Shown piece by piece: positions 24,521 through 32,748 of a DNA stretch of 64,000 nt. Source of the DNA: a virus. The stretch spans positions 1-64,000 of the IMG/VR virus record IMGVR_UViG_3300018080_000154. The stretch is one strand, 5' to 3'. The stretch's first letter is position 1, and every line of letters begins with the position of its first letter. The position numbers and the translations under genes are program-made. The notes under the pieces were generated by a model, which saw nothing but the letters and a program-made list of their open reading frames with translations, was not told where the DNA came from and did no database searches.

Positions 24521-25252
24521 TTAGTATCCTGTCAATGCGTTACGAGGAGAATCCATAATCGATCCTCTAATCACCGTCGGTGCTCTATACAATTTTACGA
24601 CATCGTCTACTATTTTTATCCCAATGTCACCAGGTGATTTTGTGATAGAACTAGATCCAGTGTTTGGATCAAAATACTCTATCTCATGCATGTCGGTTTT
24701 CTCACGACGTTTAACAAGAGGCGCACCACCTGTGCCGGATGATATTTGCTCGTCGATTGGATTTTTGATATCATTCACAACCAAAGCAATCACAGCCTTT
24801 TGTATCAAAGACGGTGTCGATCCATCTTCTTCGATAAATCCAAACTTACCTTTAATGGTTGTCATGTAACCACGAAGAAAAGTCCCTCGGCTTACTCCGG
24901 TGTAAATACTTCTATCATTGCCAAACAATTTAATTCGAGGATTTCTTCTATCGTCTGGATATGTTCGGTTATTGAAAACCTGATAGTAGCTAACCGGTAG
25001 GTCGTCGTCCTCTCCATTTATTTTCATATACTCGATCTCGATGATCGGTATTCCAAGATGAAGAAGACTGGAGTTATTACCTTCTACGTTCATGGTGATT
25101 TCGCGTTCGTTAAAGAAATTTCTTGTTCTCATGTCAATGTACGACATGTTTTCTTTAATTATTTTTTCAATCGCTGCGTCAGAAAGTGTACCAACATCGG
25201 TTGAGTCTTTAATGTCTTGAACCGTTACGTATGGTCCTGTATTGTTAGCCAT
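24521..25252 (-). CDS. Head-tail connector (gp6-like adaptor)
   Basis: ATG 25252 (MANNTGPYVTVQDIKDSTDV) overlaps the upstream gene by eight bases and follows a GGTGAG sequence. The N-terminal ~60 residues (LSDAAIEKIIKENMSYIDMR) are helical like gp6/gp15 adaptors. Residues ~60-130 carry an inserted beta segment (PIIEIEYMKINGEDDDLPVS). SLIQKAVIALVVNDIKNP then resembles the later helix of the family. It should bind beneath the portal ring. Confidence 0.8.
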   Translation of the reverse strand: MANNTGPYVTVQDIKDSTDVGTLSDAAIEKIIKENMSYIDMRTRNFFNEREITMNVEGNNSSLLHLGIPIIEIEYMKINGEDDDLPVSYYQVFNNRTYPDDRRNPRIKLFGNDRSIYTGVSRGTFLRGYMTTIKGKFGFIEEDGSTPSLIQKAVIALVVNDIKNPIDEQISSGTGGAPLVKRREKTDMHEIEYFDPNTGSSSITKSPGDIGIKIVDDVVKLYRAPTVIRGSIMDSPRNALTGY

Positions 25253-25883
25253 GTTTCTCACCTCGAATATCTATGATTGTTTCAAATACATTGTCGGCTT
25301 TTGCAATATCGTCTGGAGTTATTGTCATAATTCCAAAACGCTCACGTAAATTTAAAAGACCAGGTGAAGCCGACTCAAGACACCAGTAATACATCTCGGA
25401 GCAATAAACAGCCTTACGTGCTTTCTTATCTTTAAGAGGAGTTGGATTTTTGCTACGTGCAACAAAACTCCAATCGTACGGTGTTTTTCTATCTACAAAT
25501 CCATAAGCTTCGCTTACCATTTCTTTAATTACATCTGGACTCACTTTAGGTCGACGAACCATAACTCTACTCGATCCAACCATAAGTTCCAAAATGTCTC
25601 TATCTTCTACACCTTCTCCTGTTGCATCAATAATAAATTTATCGGCAACCTTCATTGCAGCATGAGTGAATTTTGATCCTTGTAGATATGTAGTAGACTC
25701 AAGAAATGCCCGTATCAAAATACAGTCACCTTCTTTAGTGTCTTCAATTACTTTTCGAAAATCTGCGCCATGTACAAGATATTTTTTTATTCCGATTTTA
25801 TCTATGAAAAAAAGAATAAAACGAAGACGACCATCTTCTTTTAGCCAATTGACAAATCTAATAAAAGCACCTTTAAACATCAA
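25245..25883 (-). CDS. Permuted papain-like (YiiX/NlpC-P60 type) enzyme
   Basis: The 212-residue protein shows the permuted NlpC/P60 arrangement: TKEGDCILIR near residue 50, SKFTHAAMKVADKFIIDAT with the candidate catalytic His (~74), and TPYDWSFV near 134. KAVYCSEMYYWCLES follows, with the candidate nucleophile Cys (~160). YiiX-like enzymes of this fold act as amidases or thioesterases on peptides or lipids. Position inside the head-tail joining genes suggests a virion component or an assembly processing enzyme rather than a lysis enzyme. The substrate cannot be read from the sequence. Confidence 0.75.
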   Translation of the reverse strand: MMFKGAFIRFVNWLKEDGRLRFILFFIDKIGIKKYLVHGADFRKVIEDTKEGDCILIRAFLESTTYLQGSKFTHAAMKVADKFIIDATGEGVEDRDILELMVGSSRVMVRRPKVSPDVIKEMVSEAYGFVDRKTPYDWSFVARSKNPTPLKDKKARKAVYCSEMYYWCLESASPGLLNLRERFGIMTITPDDIAKADNVFETIIDIRGEKHG

Positions 25884-26812
25884 ACGTTTCCTTTACAGAA
25901 AGTAGTCATTTCAATTCCAATCCACGGATCTTCGCTACCGGCTGTTAGTTCAAATCTTATTTTCCAACAATTGTACAACAATTTTCCTACAACATCAGTA
26001 GATTGAAAAATAGCCTGTTGACCATCTTGTTTTCTACCATGTAAACAATTACCAAACGAGTGTAAGTCTATATCTATTGTGTACAGATTATAACCGCCTT
26101 GTTGATCAATGTTTGGCTGAATTACATTCGAAAATTTATCGTAATCAAAAAATCCAGTATTGCCTGCTGCTGGTACTGGCACGCACATTAATACGTCACC
26201 GTTGTTGTTAACAGTTGCGTCAAGATCTAAATCGTGTGTACCTGCACCTTCTCCTACATAAATAATAAGAACGCCACCTGCTATTATGTATTCTCCACCT
26301 TCACGTGGTATCAACCCTTGTGTAGCAGGTGCATAAAGATACGAAGAAACTTTATCTAATCTACTGCAGCCTTCAAATATTGCAGTTGCCCCACATGCAA
26401 ACCAATGACGAAGAAGTTGAAAATCTACAACGTTTTTTTGTTTTGTCAATTCTATTACATCACCGTCACCAAAAGTTCCTGCATCGATGTTGTCACTACG
26501 ACCAACAATGTAAAGACTATAACCTGATAGAATTCTGTTGACTGCAAAAATATCTAAACCGTCGCTAGTTTTTTCAGGTTCCCACGGAAGACCCACAAGA
26601 GCATTCATTTGTTTTAAAGGCTCTGTTGTAAGATCTGTTACACCATCTACACTCACCTTCGTTACGCCATCTAAAATGTCTTTCAATAGATTTACATCAT
26701 TCTTAAAAGAATTACGAAGATGATCTTCTATATGAAAAAAAGCATCTGGTGAAATAGGCCTACCAAAATATGTTTTTGTTTCTTCACTAGTGTTGTGTAT
26801 CCATAGACTCAT
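25880..26812 (-). CDS. Hypothetical virion-region protein (310 aa)
   Basis: It starts MSLWIHNTSEETKTYF and its stop overlaps the papain-like gene. The N-terminal ~80 residues are helical and polar. The remainder is beta-rich with Gly and Asn (GTFGDGDVIELTKQKNVVDF; GEYIIAGGVLIIYVGEG), suggesting a jelly-roll or galectin-like surface domain. It belongs to the run of small structural genes between capsid and tail. No family recognised. Confidence 0.7.
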   Translation of the reverse strand: MSLWIHNTSEETKTYFGRPISPDAFFHIEDHLRNSFKNDVNLLKDILDGVTKVSVDGVTDLTTEPLKQMNALVGLPWEPEKTSDGLDIFAVNRILSGYSLYIVGRSDNIDAGTFGDGDVIELTKQKNVVDFQLLRHWFACGATAIFEGCSRLDKVSSYLYAPATQGLIPREGGEYIIAGGVLIIYVGEGAGTHDLDLDATVNNNGDVLMCVPVPAAGNTGFFDYDKFSNVIQPNIDQQGGYNLYTIDIDLHSFGNCLHGRKQDGQQAIFQSTDVVGKLLYNCWKIRFELTAGSEDPWIGIEMTTFCKGNV

Positions 26813-26821
26813 AATTCAATC

Positions 26822-27343
26822 CTATACATAGTCGTCGTTTACAAAATACAAAATTAGAGAAGCGTCTGAAGCATTTCTTCCAATATCTCTATAAATACAT
26901 CTAATCTCATCTTGGGCTTCAAACAAATCATTTCTGGCTATGACAGCATTTTTTGTATTGTCTCCTGGTGACCACGTATAGATAAGAGTGCCAGAAGTGT
27001 AATTTGATGCCTTTGTGTATCTATAAAAGTCAATTTCCCAATCGGCGTTTGATCTTGAGTTGTCGAAAACTGCTTCCTTCAATCGACTTCTCTTAGGAAC
27101 AATTATTTGTGCATTAGGAAGAAGTTCTGAGTATGTAATTCTCTGACCGTTAGATAAAGTTCCATTATTAAGAAGGGTGAGAGTAAAACGAGCAAGTTTA
27201 CCCGGTGCATTGTTGAAAACAAACTCTATAGCAGATTGAGTCTCGTCCCTATCAATCGTACCGACCTGACCATTTGTATCTGGATTTCTATTTGGTTCAA
27301 ATGGTGTCGATTCTGCAACATTTGTAATGAAAGGATTGGTCAC
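26822..27343 (-). CDS. Hypothetical structural-region protein (173 aa)
   Basis: The soluble product has an N-terminal Pro/Asn-rich segment (STPFEPNRNPDTNGQVGTID) followed by a beta-sandwich-like stretch (KLARFTLTLLNNGTLSNGQR; DWEIDFYRYTKASNY; GTLIYTWSPGDN). It sits between two small structural candidates with one- to nine-base spacing. Decoration or neck fibre are possible roles; none is shown by motif. Confidence 0.68.
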   Translation of the reverse strand: MTNPFITNVAESTPFEPNRNPDTNGQVGTIDRDETQSAIEFVFNNAPGKLARFTLTLLNNGTLSNGQRITYSELLPNAQIIVPKRSRLKEAVFDNSRSNADWEIDFYRYTKASNYTSGTLIYTWSPGDNTKNAVIARNDLFEAQDEIRCIYRDIGRNASDASLILYFVNDDYV

Positions 27344-27712
27344 CTAACTAACCTCCCCTACTGCAATACTTCCAGTACCCGTCGTGACTTTTGCCCATAT
27401 CTTTGTATCTGGTCCAAACGGCAATATTGCTGTTTGTATTTTTCTTAATTGAAATGATTGAGAAGTTTGAGTAAAACCAAACACTACATTATTTGAAAGA
27501 GCCTGTATCATAATAAATTTACGAAGAGCTTTTGATGATGTTCCAACTCTAAGTTCTTTGGCCGTTGCAGTAAGTGGTATAACTGTATCAATACCACCAT
27601 TGTCAAGAATGTCGGAAGACCGTATTTCTTTATTTTCAGAAACTTTAACGAGGTTTCCATTTTCATCTGCTATGAAAACTGTTCCTTGTACAATGGTAAA
27701 CGGTAATCCCAT
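27344..27712 (-). CDS. Small beta-rich virion-region protein (122 aa)
   Basis: The product begins MGLPFTIVQGTVFIADENGN and contains AKELRVGTSSKALRKFIMIQ, then ALSNNVVFGFT. This layout is typical of small beta-barrel decoration proteins that phages carry near capsid genes. The stop codon is directly adjacent to the next start. Function is inferred from context only. Confidence 0.68.
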   Translation of the reverse strand: MGLPFTIVQGTVFIADENGNLVKVSENKEIRSSDILDNGGIDTVIPLTATAKELRVGTSSKALRKFIMIQALSNNVVFGFTQTSQSFQLRKIQTAILPFGPDTKIWAKVTTGTGSIAVGEVS

Positions 27713-28080
27713 TACGTCCTCGAGGTTACGACGTTAACGTCTTTAATTGTTTTATTTGTATTGTATGTAACGACGGCAGTAATTGTTGCTACAACGTTTG
27801 TGCCATCTTTATTGTAAATAGTTTTCACTATCTGTTCAATGAAAGGTAAAGGCGAATACGTAAAATCTACAACCGATCTTACATAATTTTTTAACGCCGA
27901 ATCGTATGTAGTTATGTTGTCAATGAATGGCGTAGATCCAACATAACTTGTCTCGGAAAAACCTTTACCAGTATCTTCTTCTGCAAGGTCGTTTATTATT
28001 CTTTCAAGTTGATCGTCACGAAAAACATTTTGTTCAGCATCTACGTCGTGACTTATTCGATTTGTGTTTTTTTGTGCCAT
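27712..28080 (-). CDS. Small structural-region protein (122 aa)
   Basis: The product begins MAQKNTNRISHDVDAEQNVF. Its second half is a pair of beta segments (VRSVVDFTYSPLPFIEQIVK; TNVVATITAVVTYNTNKTIK). Only ten bases separate its ATG from a GGGGCC-TTCG-GGCCCC hairpin, and no Shine-Dalgarno sequence is evident. Initiation may therefore be inefficient or coupled to unfolding of the hairpin. No family recognised. Confidence 0.68.
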   Translation of the reverse strand: MAQKNTNRISHDVDAEQNVFRDDQLERIINDLAEEDTGKGFSETSYVGSTPFIDNITTYDSALKNYVRSVVDFTYSPLPFIEQIVKTIYNKDGTNVVATITAVVTYNTNKTIKDVNVVTSRT

Positions 28081-28090
28081 TCGTTGGTAA

Positions 28091-28106
28091 GGGGCCCGAA
28101 GGCCCC
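28091..28106 (-). promoter_or_regulatory. GGGGCC-TTCG-GGCCCC hairpin
   Basis: The sense (minus) RNA reads GGGGCC UUCG GGCCCC, a six-pair all-GC stem closed by a UUCG tetraloop, an exceptionally stable form. It lies ten bases after the stop of the 446-residue gene and ten bases before the next ATG. No U-run follows (UUACC), so termination is less likely than 3'-end protection or translational control. Confidence 0.75.
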
Positions 28107-28115
28107 ACCCTTTGT

Positions 28116-29456
28116 TTACCTGTTAACATTTTCCATTGGTCGGCGATATGCTAGTTCGATTTCTTCGTCCTGTTCCAGAGGTTCATTCATTCGGTTGCGT
28201 TCGTCTGGTCTGATATGGAATGAAATCCATTTGTAACCAGTGTTTGCATTGACCAAAGAAGTACCATCGTTCACGTAACGAACCTGCTCGATTTCAGCAT
28301 AGTCACCAGTACCATCATCAAGACCACCAGCAAGACTAGTTGGTCCAAATGGCGTTACAACACCTGAACCGTCTCCACCAAACTTCATCTGAACAATTCT
28401 CTTAGCAACTGAATCGGCATTGATAGCATCACAAATTTCTTTTGCTGTTGCCGAACCGCTGTTGCTATTGACCTGTACGAGATATTGGGTTTGTGCAGAA
28501 ATGATTTCAGTTGAATTGGCTTTAAAGGTTTTTGTAACAGACACAGCCAATCCAGCTGCGTCTACAACTTCGATTTCAACTTCATTTCCCAAAAGACCCA
28601 TCAACATTGAGTCACAAATAAGTTGTGAGTCGCCAGATCCTTGAGAAAGAGTTGCTCGAGTTCCTGCGGTTCCAAGTTTCTTCTTTGTTCCATCGATGTA
28701 GACCTTAGAAGAATATTGTCTGAACAAAAACTCTGTTTCGAAAGCTGTCAATGTACCTTCCGACTCACCGTTGATAACGTTCCCGTCTTCGTTTTCAACT
28801 GGTCGATCAAGTTCATCGATTCTTTCTTGGTTTCTTACAATTGCTTTGTCAACAGTCAAAGCAGTGTTAAGAATAAAAGGATTGGTTGATGCAAGCGCAT
28901 CAATGACTTCGTCCACCACAATGGTAGCACGATTGTTTGAGTCGTCGGCGTTTGGTGAAACCGATACAATTGTAGAATCATCATCTACGATACCTTCGTC
29001 TGCCAAGACATCAACGGTGTCACCGGCTCTCCAAAGACTTGCATCTTCAACTTCAAAGGTAGTTTGACCAGCAGATGGTTTGTTGAGCTGTTGAGCCAAA
29101 ATATTTTGTCTCAAAGTCATTTCCAGTTTACCAGACAAACGACGACGATAAAGTCTATCGATTGCATCTTGCCCGTCATCAATTTCTTGACAACGAATTT
29201 TTGGAGTCCCAGTTGCTGCGGTTGTGTCAACAGCGGCAGACAAAGTGAGAGAAGTTTCTGGATCTATTGCCAGTACACTTAAATTGTTGGCGAGGACACC
29301 AATCACGTTTCCTTCAGAGTCTACATCAATAACATCTACCTTGTCATTGATTTCGAAGTATCCGGTGAAGTCGACGTCTTGAATGTCATCGTTCTTCGGG
29401 TTGAGTACAGTTACACGTGGGATGAACTGTAAACGTTTAATGTTTCCTTGTCCCAT
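28116..29456 (-). CDS. Putative major virion protein (446 aa)
   Basis: The product (MGQGNIKRLQFIPRVTVLNP) is acidic and beta-rich with several inserted small domains (DTVDVLADEGIVDDDSTIVS; EVEIEVVDAAGLAVSVTKTF; TATAKEICDAINADSVAKRI as read with neighbouring residues). It shows no enzyme motif. It is the longest gene between capsid and sheath and is followed by a very stable hairpin, which suggests abundant expression. Candidate roles are a capsid decoration or vertex/neck protein. This is inference. Confidence 0.7.
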   Translation of the reverse strand: MGQGNIKRLQFIPRVTVLNPKNDDIQDVDFTGYFEINDKVDVIDVDSEGNVIGVLANNLSVLAIDPETSLTLSAAVDTTAATGTPKIRCQEIDDGQDAIDRLYRRRLSGKLEMTLRQNILAQQLNKPSAGQTTFEVEDASLWRAGDTVDVLADEGIVDDDSTIVSVSPNADDSNNRATIVVDEVIDALASTNPFILNTALTVDKAIVRNQERIDELDRPVENEDGNVINGESEGTLTAFETEFLFRQYSSKVYIDGTKKKLGTAGTRATLSQGSGDSQLICDSMLMGLLGNEVEIEVVDAAGLAVSVTKTFKANSTEIISAQTQYLVQVNSNSGSATAKEICDAINADSVAKRIVQMKFGGDGSGVVTPFGPTSLAGGLDDGTGDYAEIEQVRYVNDGTSLVNANTGYKWISFHIRPDERNRMNEPLEQDEEIELAYRRPMENVNR

Positions 29457-29467
29457 TCATACCCTCC

Positions 29468-29809
29468 TCAGTATGGACTATCGAGTAGATAGTTGATTGA
29501 AAGTGGTTCGTCCTGAAAAGGTGGTGCGTTAAGTCTGTGAGGTTGTTCGGGATCAAGCCTCAAAAGAAACCCGCGTTGGTCAGGTCGTTCGGTAAAGTCT
29601 CTATCGGGATTGTTAGCCCCACCTATTAATTTTAACCCACTTAGGTGAACTTCCAAACTGCCTGGGACAAATTTTTCGTCGTCTGGTAGTAAGTATTCTA
29701 AATTTACACTATTTTTATCACCAATAGGCTTAACATCTCTTCGAAGCAAGTGTTCTAAAAGATAGTAAGTGTCTTGAGTCAATCTTGAATTGGCGCTTTC
29801 TCCACTCAT
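29468..29809 (-). CDS. Small virion-region protein (113 aa)
   Basis: The product begins MSGESANSRLTQDTYYLLEH and includes LLPDDEKFVPGSLEVHLSGL and a strand-rich C-terminus (LLRLDPEQPHRLNAPPFQDE). The pattern of a strand followed by PGSLEVHLSG resembles the fold of small head-closure or fibre-collar subunits, but the match is only visual. It lies between a tandem paralogous pair and the 446-residue gene. Confidence 0.65.
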   Translation of the reverse strand: MSGESANSRLTQDTYYLLEHLLRRDVKPIGDKNSVNLEYLLPDDEKFVPGSLEVHLSGLKLIGGANNPDRDFTERPDQRGFLLRLDPEQPHRLNAPPFQDEPLSINYLLDSPY

Positions 29810-29812
29810 TTA

Positions 29813-30097
29813 CTAGATCCCGACCCATGCCCAAACTCTAACTTGAGTCGATCTTTTTTCTGGTATGCGAATGTAAACCTCGTCTTGATTTTCTAAGTCA
29901 AGCGATATCGATTTGTCTCGAGGATACAATTTACCGTCTAGATCATGACCGTTAAAGCTGAATTCTACAGTATTTTCTCTACTGTCGTTTACAATAATGA
30001 TATGCCGAGCGTTGAAACCAAACTTAAAATTGGGTACGTTAACCCACTTATCAGAATCGATTGTTTTTTCATCGAAAAAATGGTTACGATCAGACAT
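29813..30097 (-). CDS. Paralogue A of a tandem pair of small beta proteins
   Basis: This 94-residue protein aligns by eye with the next gene upstream: FDEKT, then FKFGFNARHIIIV against VDFGFAANHLKMC. VEFSFNGHDLDGKLYP matches VEFSYNGIDTHGKLLT, EVYIRI matches KVYLKG, and the ends are VRVWAWVG and VRVFAWE. The two genes are three bases apart, so a local duplication is the simplest explanation. Size, beta pattern and position near the capsid suggest decoration or fibre-base subunits. Confidence 0.75.
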   Translation of the reverse strand: MSDRNHFFDEKTIDSDKWVNVPNFKFGFNARHIIIVNDSRENTVEFSFNGHDLDGKLYPRDKSISLDLENQDEVYIRIPEKRSTQVRVWAWVGI

Positions 30098-30100
30098 ATC

Positions 30101-30352
30101 TTATTCCCATGCAAAAACTCTTACGACTGCGCCGGTTCCTTTGAGATACACTTTGTCAACGTTCGCACCGTGAAAATCTACAAGACCATCTGTGGTGAGA
30201 AGTTTACCATGAGTGTCAATACCGTTATAACTGAATTCAACATCAGCAGTTTTGGTACACATTTTCAAATGATTTGCAGCAAATCCAAAATCTACAACAG
30301 TGTCTTTGTAGTTTGCAGTTGCCGTTTTTTCATCAAATATTTTGTTCTGCAT
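30101..30352 (-). CDS. Paralogue B of a tandem pair of small beta proteins
   Basis: This 83-residue protein is the shorter copy of the duplicated pair and shares the FDEKT, GFAANH, VEFSYNGID, GKL and VRVFAWE blocks with its neighbour. The length difference is mainly in the N-terminus and in the loop before the last strand. Divergence between copies is large, so the duplication is not recent. They could form a hetero-oligomer. Confidence 0.75.
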   Translation of the reverse strand: MQNKIFDEKTATANYKDTVVDFGFAANHLKMCTKTADVEFSYNGIDTHGKLLTTDGLVDFHGANVDKVYLKGTGAVVRVFAWE

Positions 30353-30722
30353 TTTTCTTTCCTTTCACCAATGAGCTATGTCGTAAACGACCAATCTTAA
30401 TGACGTCCACTCTACTCATTCGTGGGCGTTTACCAAAATACACTAAAACTGAAATCTGAACATCGTCGACTTGGCAAATAATTCTCTCACCAACGTACTC
30501 GTCATTTTTTCTGTGTTTGATTATTTCTGCAAAGTAAACACGGCGGGAAAATTTTTTGGGAGAGGGAAGGGTGTACAGCTGAGAATTATAAATAATCCCC
30601 ATTCCAGTTATCTGTTGTTGAAAACTGTAGTCCGTACACAACGCATCCCACTTCCCCTTCTGAACCGAGTCGGTCAGATCGAAAGTTAACGTATCACCAT
30701 TTTTTACGTTAACCTTTATCAT
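30333..30722 (-). CDS. Hypothetical protein (about 129 aa)
   Basis: ATG 30722 (MIKVNVKNGDTLTFDLTD) is chosen because AAAAGG lies ten bases upstream; the in-frame TTG at 30764 lacks a site. The N-terminal half begins with a ubiquitin-like strand pair followed by KWDALCTDYSFQQQITGMGI. The C-terminus is basic (KIGRLRHSSLVKGKKNAEQN) and overlaps the next gene by 20 bases. No family recognised. Confidence 0.65.
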   Translation of the reverse strand: MIKVNVKNGDTLTFDLTDSVQKGKWDALCTDYSFQQQITGMGIIYNSQLYTLPSPKKFSRRVYFAEIIKHRKNDEYVGERIICQVDDVQISVLVYFGKRPRMSRVDVIKIGRLRHSSLVKGKKNAEQNI

Positions 30723-30792
30723 GATAGAAAAACCTTTTGTGCATAAATAACATGTATTCGCCAAATAAGAATTTTCAAAAAATTAAAGAAGA

Positions 30793-31128
30793 CTACTTCT
30801 TGTTGTTACCCGACTTGAAAGAAGATCCCATTTTTTTAGAAACGGGTTTCTTTTCATCTGTCTTTGGCTTTTCCTCGGTCTCGGTTTTCACTTCAACCTT
30901 GGGTTTTTTTACTTCCTTAACAACGGCTTTTCTTTCGTCGATAAGTCTGATCATTTTTGCCAATTCAGGTTTCGTTTCTTTAATGTGAAGATACTCGTCT
31001 CTTGAGACAATTTTCATTACCTTCGGCACCAAGTGAACTGAACCTTTGACAGAACGGTTACAACCTTCGGGGAAGTCTTCTAAATACTCAGGCATCTTAC
31101 CTAAATATTGTATCTTGACTTTATCCAT
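30793..31128 (-). CDS. Small protein with disordered Lys/Glu-rich tail
   Basis: The 111-residue product has a short folded N-terminus (MDKVKIQYLGKMPEYLEDFP, then VHLVPKVMKIVS). A C-terminal tail of alternating Lys, Glu, Thr and Pro follows (KAVVKEVKKPKVEVKTETEE onward). The next upstream gene has the same architecture. The pair directly follows the major capsid gene, suggesting head-associated proteins whose basic tails contact packaged DNA. That is inference. Confidence 0.7.
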   Translation of the reverse strand: MDKVKIQYLGKMPEYLEDFPEGCNRSVKGSVHLVPKVMKIVSRDEYLHIKETKPELAKMIRLIDERKAVVKEVKKPKVEVKTETEEKPKTDEKKPVSKKMGSSFKSGNNKK

Positions 31129-31152
31129 TTTAGACTCCCGTCATAAAAGGTT

Positions 31153-31446
31153 TCACTTCTTCTTCTTCGCTGCTTTCACCACCGCTTTCTTGGTCGCCGA
31201 CTTAGCCACGGATTTCTCCGAAGCCTTCGGGGCAGGCTTCTCTTCAGAAGTATCCTCTTTATCAACAGGTTTTGAAGTAGTTTTCTTAGGTGCTTCAACT
31301 TCTACTTTCGTATACGTTAAATCACCTGAAGAGTATTTTGCAACTTCTTCTTCTGTTAGCAATTGAGGTTTACCCTTTTCGAACCTACGATCACGAAGGT
31401 GAACGAACTGTGCATCTCTTGGTTGCACTTTAAACATTGTCGGCAT
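31153..31446 (-). CDS. Small protein with histone-like basic tail
   Basis: The 97-residue product has a 45-residue N-terminal part (MPTMFKVQPRDAQFVHLRDR; LLTEEEVAKYSS). The tail ends AKSATKKAVVKAAKKKK, very like the C-terminal tails of H1-type proteins. It sits 31 bases downstream of the capsid gene. DNA compaction in the head is a reasonable guess but not shown by any motif. Confidence 0.7.
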   Translation of the reverse strand: MPTMFKVQPRDAQFVHLRDRRFEKGKPQLLTEEEVAKYSSGDLTYTKVEVEAPKKTTSKPVDKEDTSEEKPAPKASEKSVAKSATKKAVVKAAKKKK

Positions 31447-31477
31447 ACACTTATCTCCTATTTTTAGTTAGACGGTG

Positions 31478-32686
31478 TTACACCAAACCAATGTTCTTAC
31501 CAAGAACGCATGCGTCTGTTTCTTCGATTTGAACAGCAACACGAGCGGTCATGGCAAATTGGTTTACAGACTTGAAGATGTCGCGATCTCTTTCAATCCG
31601 GATGTCTCGACCGATACCGTAAATCAAGTTGCGGTATTCAGTCAGGATGATTTGAGACTCAGTTTGATACGTTACCTTAACGGTAGCGCCATCACTGATT
31701 CCTCCACCACCTGTACGAGCCAATGTTCCGTTGACAAGATCGACTACGTAGTCTGTTGTGTCAACATAAGGAGCAGTTGGTGTACCAGCCAAATTTGAAG
31801 GAAGAACAAAAACGTTACTGAGTTTCTTGTGTTTGAGTTGAACTGCTGTCGTTCCACTTAATGTAACATGCTCAACTACTGTTGGCTGTTGATCAAGAAG
31901 AGGAACTGGAACAAGTTCGATTCCAAACGGTGTGAGGTTTCGTGTCGTCATAAGAGCAAGGTCGCCTTCGGCGGTTGCACGTGACGCAACGTTGTTACGA
32001 TAGTTTTGTTCCGACTCTGGTGAGCAAAGGAATTTCAACATACCGCGATTTCTTTTGAATTTCTTTGGCATGGCATTGATCATCTTGTTGAAGATCGTTG
32101 GTCCCATGTTTGCTCCAGCAAAATCCACGACGTGAGATGCACCGGCGAGTGTCAACCAACCGTCCTGAAGTGCAAGAAAACCGTCTTTGATATGATTGGT
32201 AGCGTGGCCGCCTTCAATGATATCTGCTTCAACAACCGATTGACCAAGCGTGTTGCCCGAAATGCAAAGCTCTTCCAAGTCATTTACAAATTGGGTCGCC
32301 ATCATCTTAACGATGTGGTCTTCAATTGTCATTTCTTCCAGGTTTTCGATTTCGAATTCATCACTGATTTCGAAAGGTACCATTACCTCTTTGGGGTTCA
32401 TGGAAATTTTCGATGTTGTTACACCGCGTCGAATTCCTGGATCCGTTGCTTCCACTTTAGGAACTGCAACCCTTTTGCCAACCTGAATCTTATCGATATC
32501 AGTTTGACCGCCTTTTAGTCTTGCGACCCTGACTTTTCCTTTCAAGCTTGAAAGATCGACAACGTAATCGATAAATTTGTCAGCCTGCTCTGGATTTAAT
32601 TTTCCATTTGTGGCGATGGCAGAAGTATCGATGATGCCCTTCTCAACGAGTTCTTTCATTTTAGCCAGAAGTTCTGTGTTGTTCAT
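31478..32686 (-). CDS. Major capsid protein (HK97 fold)
   Basis: The 402-residue protein shows the HK97-type capsid layout: an N-terminal helix region (LLAKMKELVEKGIIDTSAIA), ISMNPKEVMVPFEISDEFEI (E-loop/P-domain region), and EDHIVKMMATQFVNDLEELC (spine helix). KMINAMPKKFKRNRGMLKFL leads to the A-domain (NLTPFGIELVPVPLLDQQPT), and the C-terminus is RDRDIFKSVNQFAMTARVAV. Upstream are the scaffold-like gene and the protease, the expected order. A proline/glycine-rich region around 270-320 may be an inserted surface domain. Confidence 0.9.
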   Translation of the reverse strand: MNNTELLAKMKELVEKGIIDTSAIATNGKLNPEQADKFIDYVVDLSSLKGKVRVARLKGGQTDIDKIQVGKRVAVPKVEATDPGIRRGVTTSKISMNPKEVMVPFEISDEFEIENLEEMTIEDHIVKMMATQFVNDLEELCISGNTLGQSVVEADIIEGGHATNHIKDGFLALQDGWLTLAGASHVVDFAGANMGPTIFNKMINAMPKKFKRNRGMLKFLCSPESEQNYRNNVASRATAEGDLALMTTRNLTPFGIELVPVPLLDQQPTVVEHVTLSGTTAVQLKHKKLSNVFVLPSNLAGTPTAPYVDTTDYVVDLVNGTLARTGGGGISDGATVKVTYQTESQIILTEYRNLIYGIGRDIRIERDRDIFKSVNQFAMTARVAVQIEETDACVLGKNIGLV

Positions 32687-32748
32687 GTTTTTCCTCCTTA
32701 AGACATTTGAACTTCACACCAAAAACATTCACATGCAACTGGGCATTT

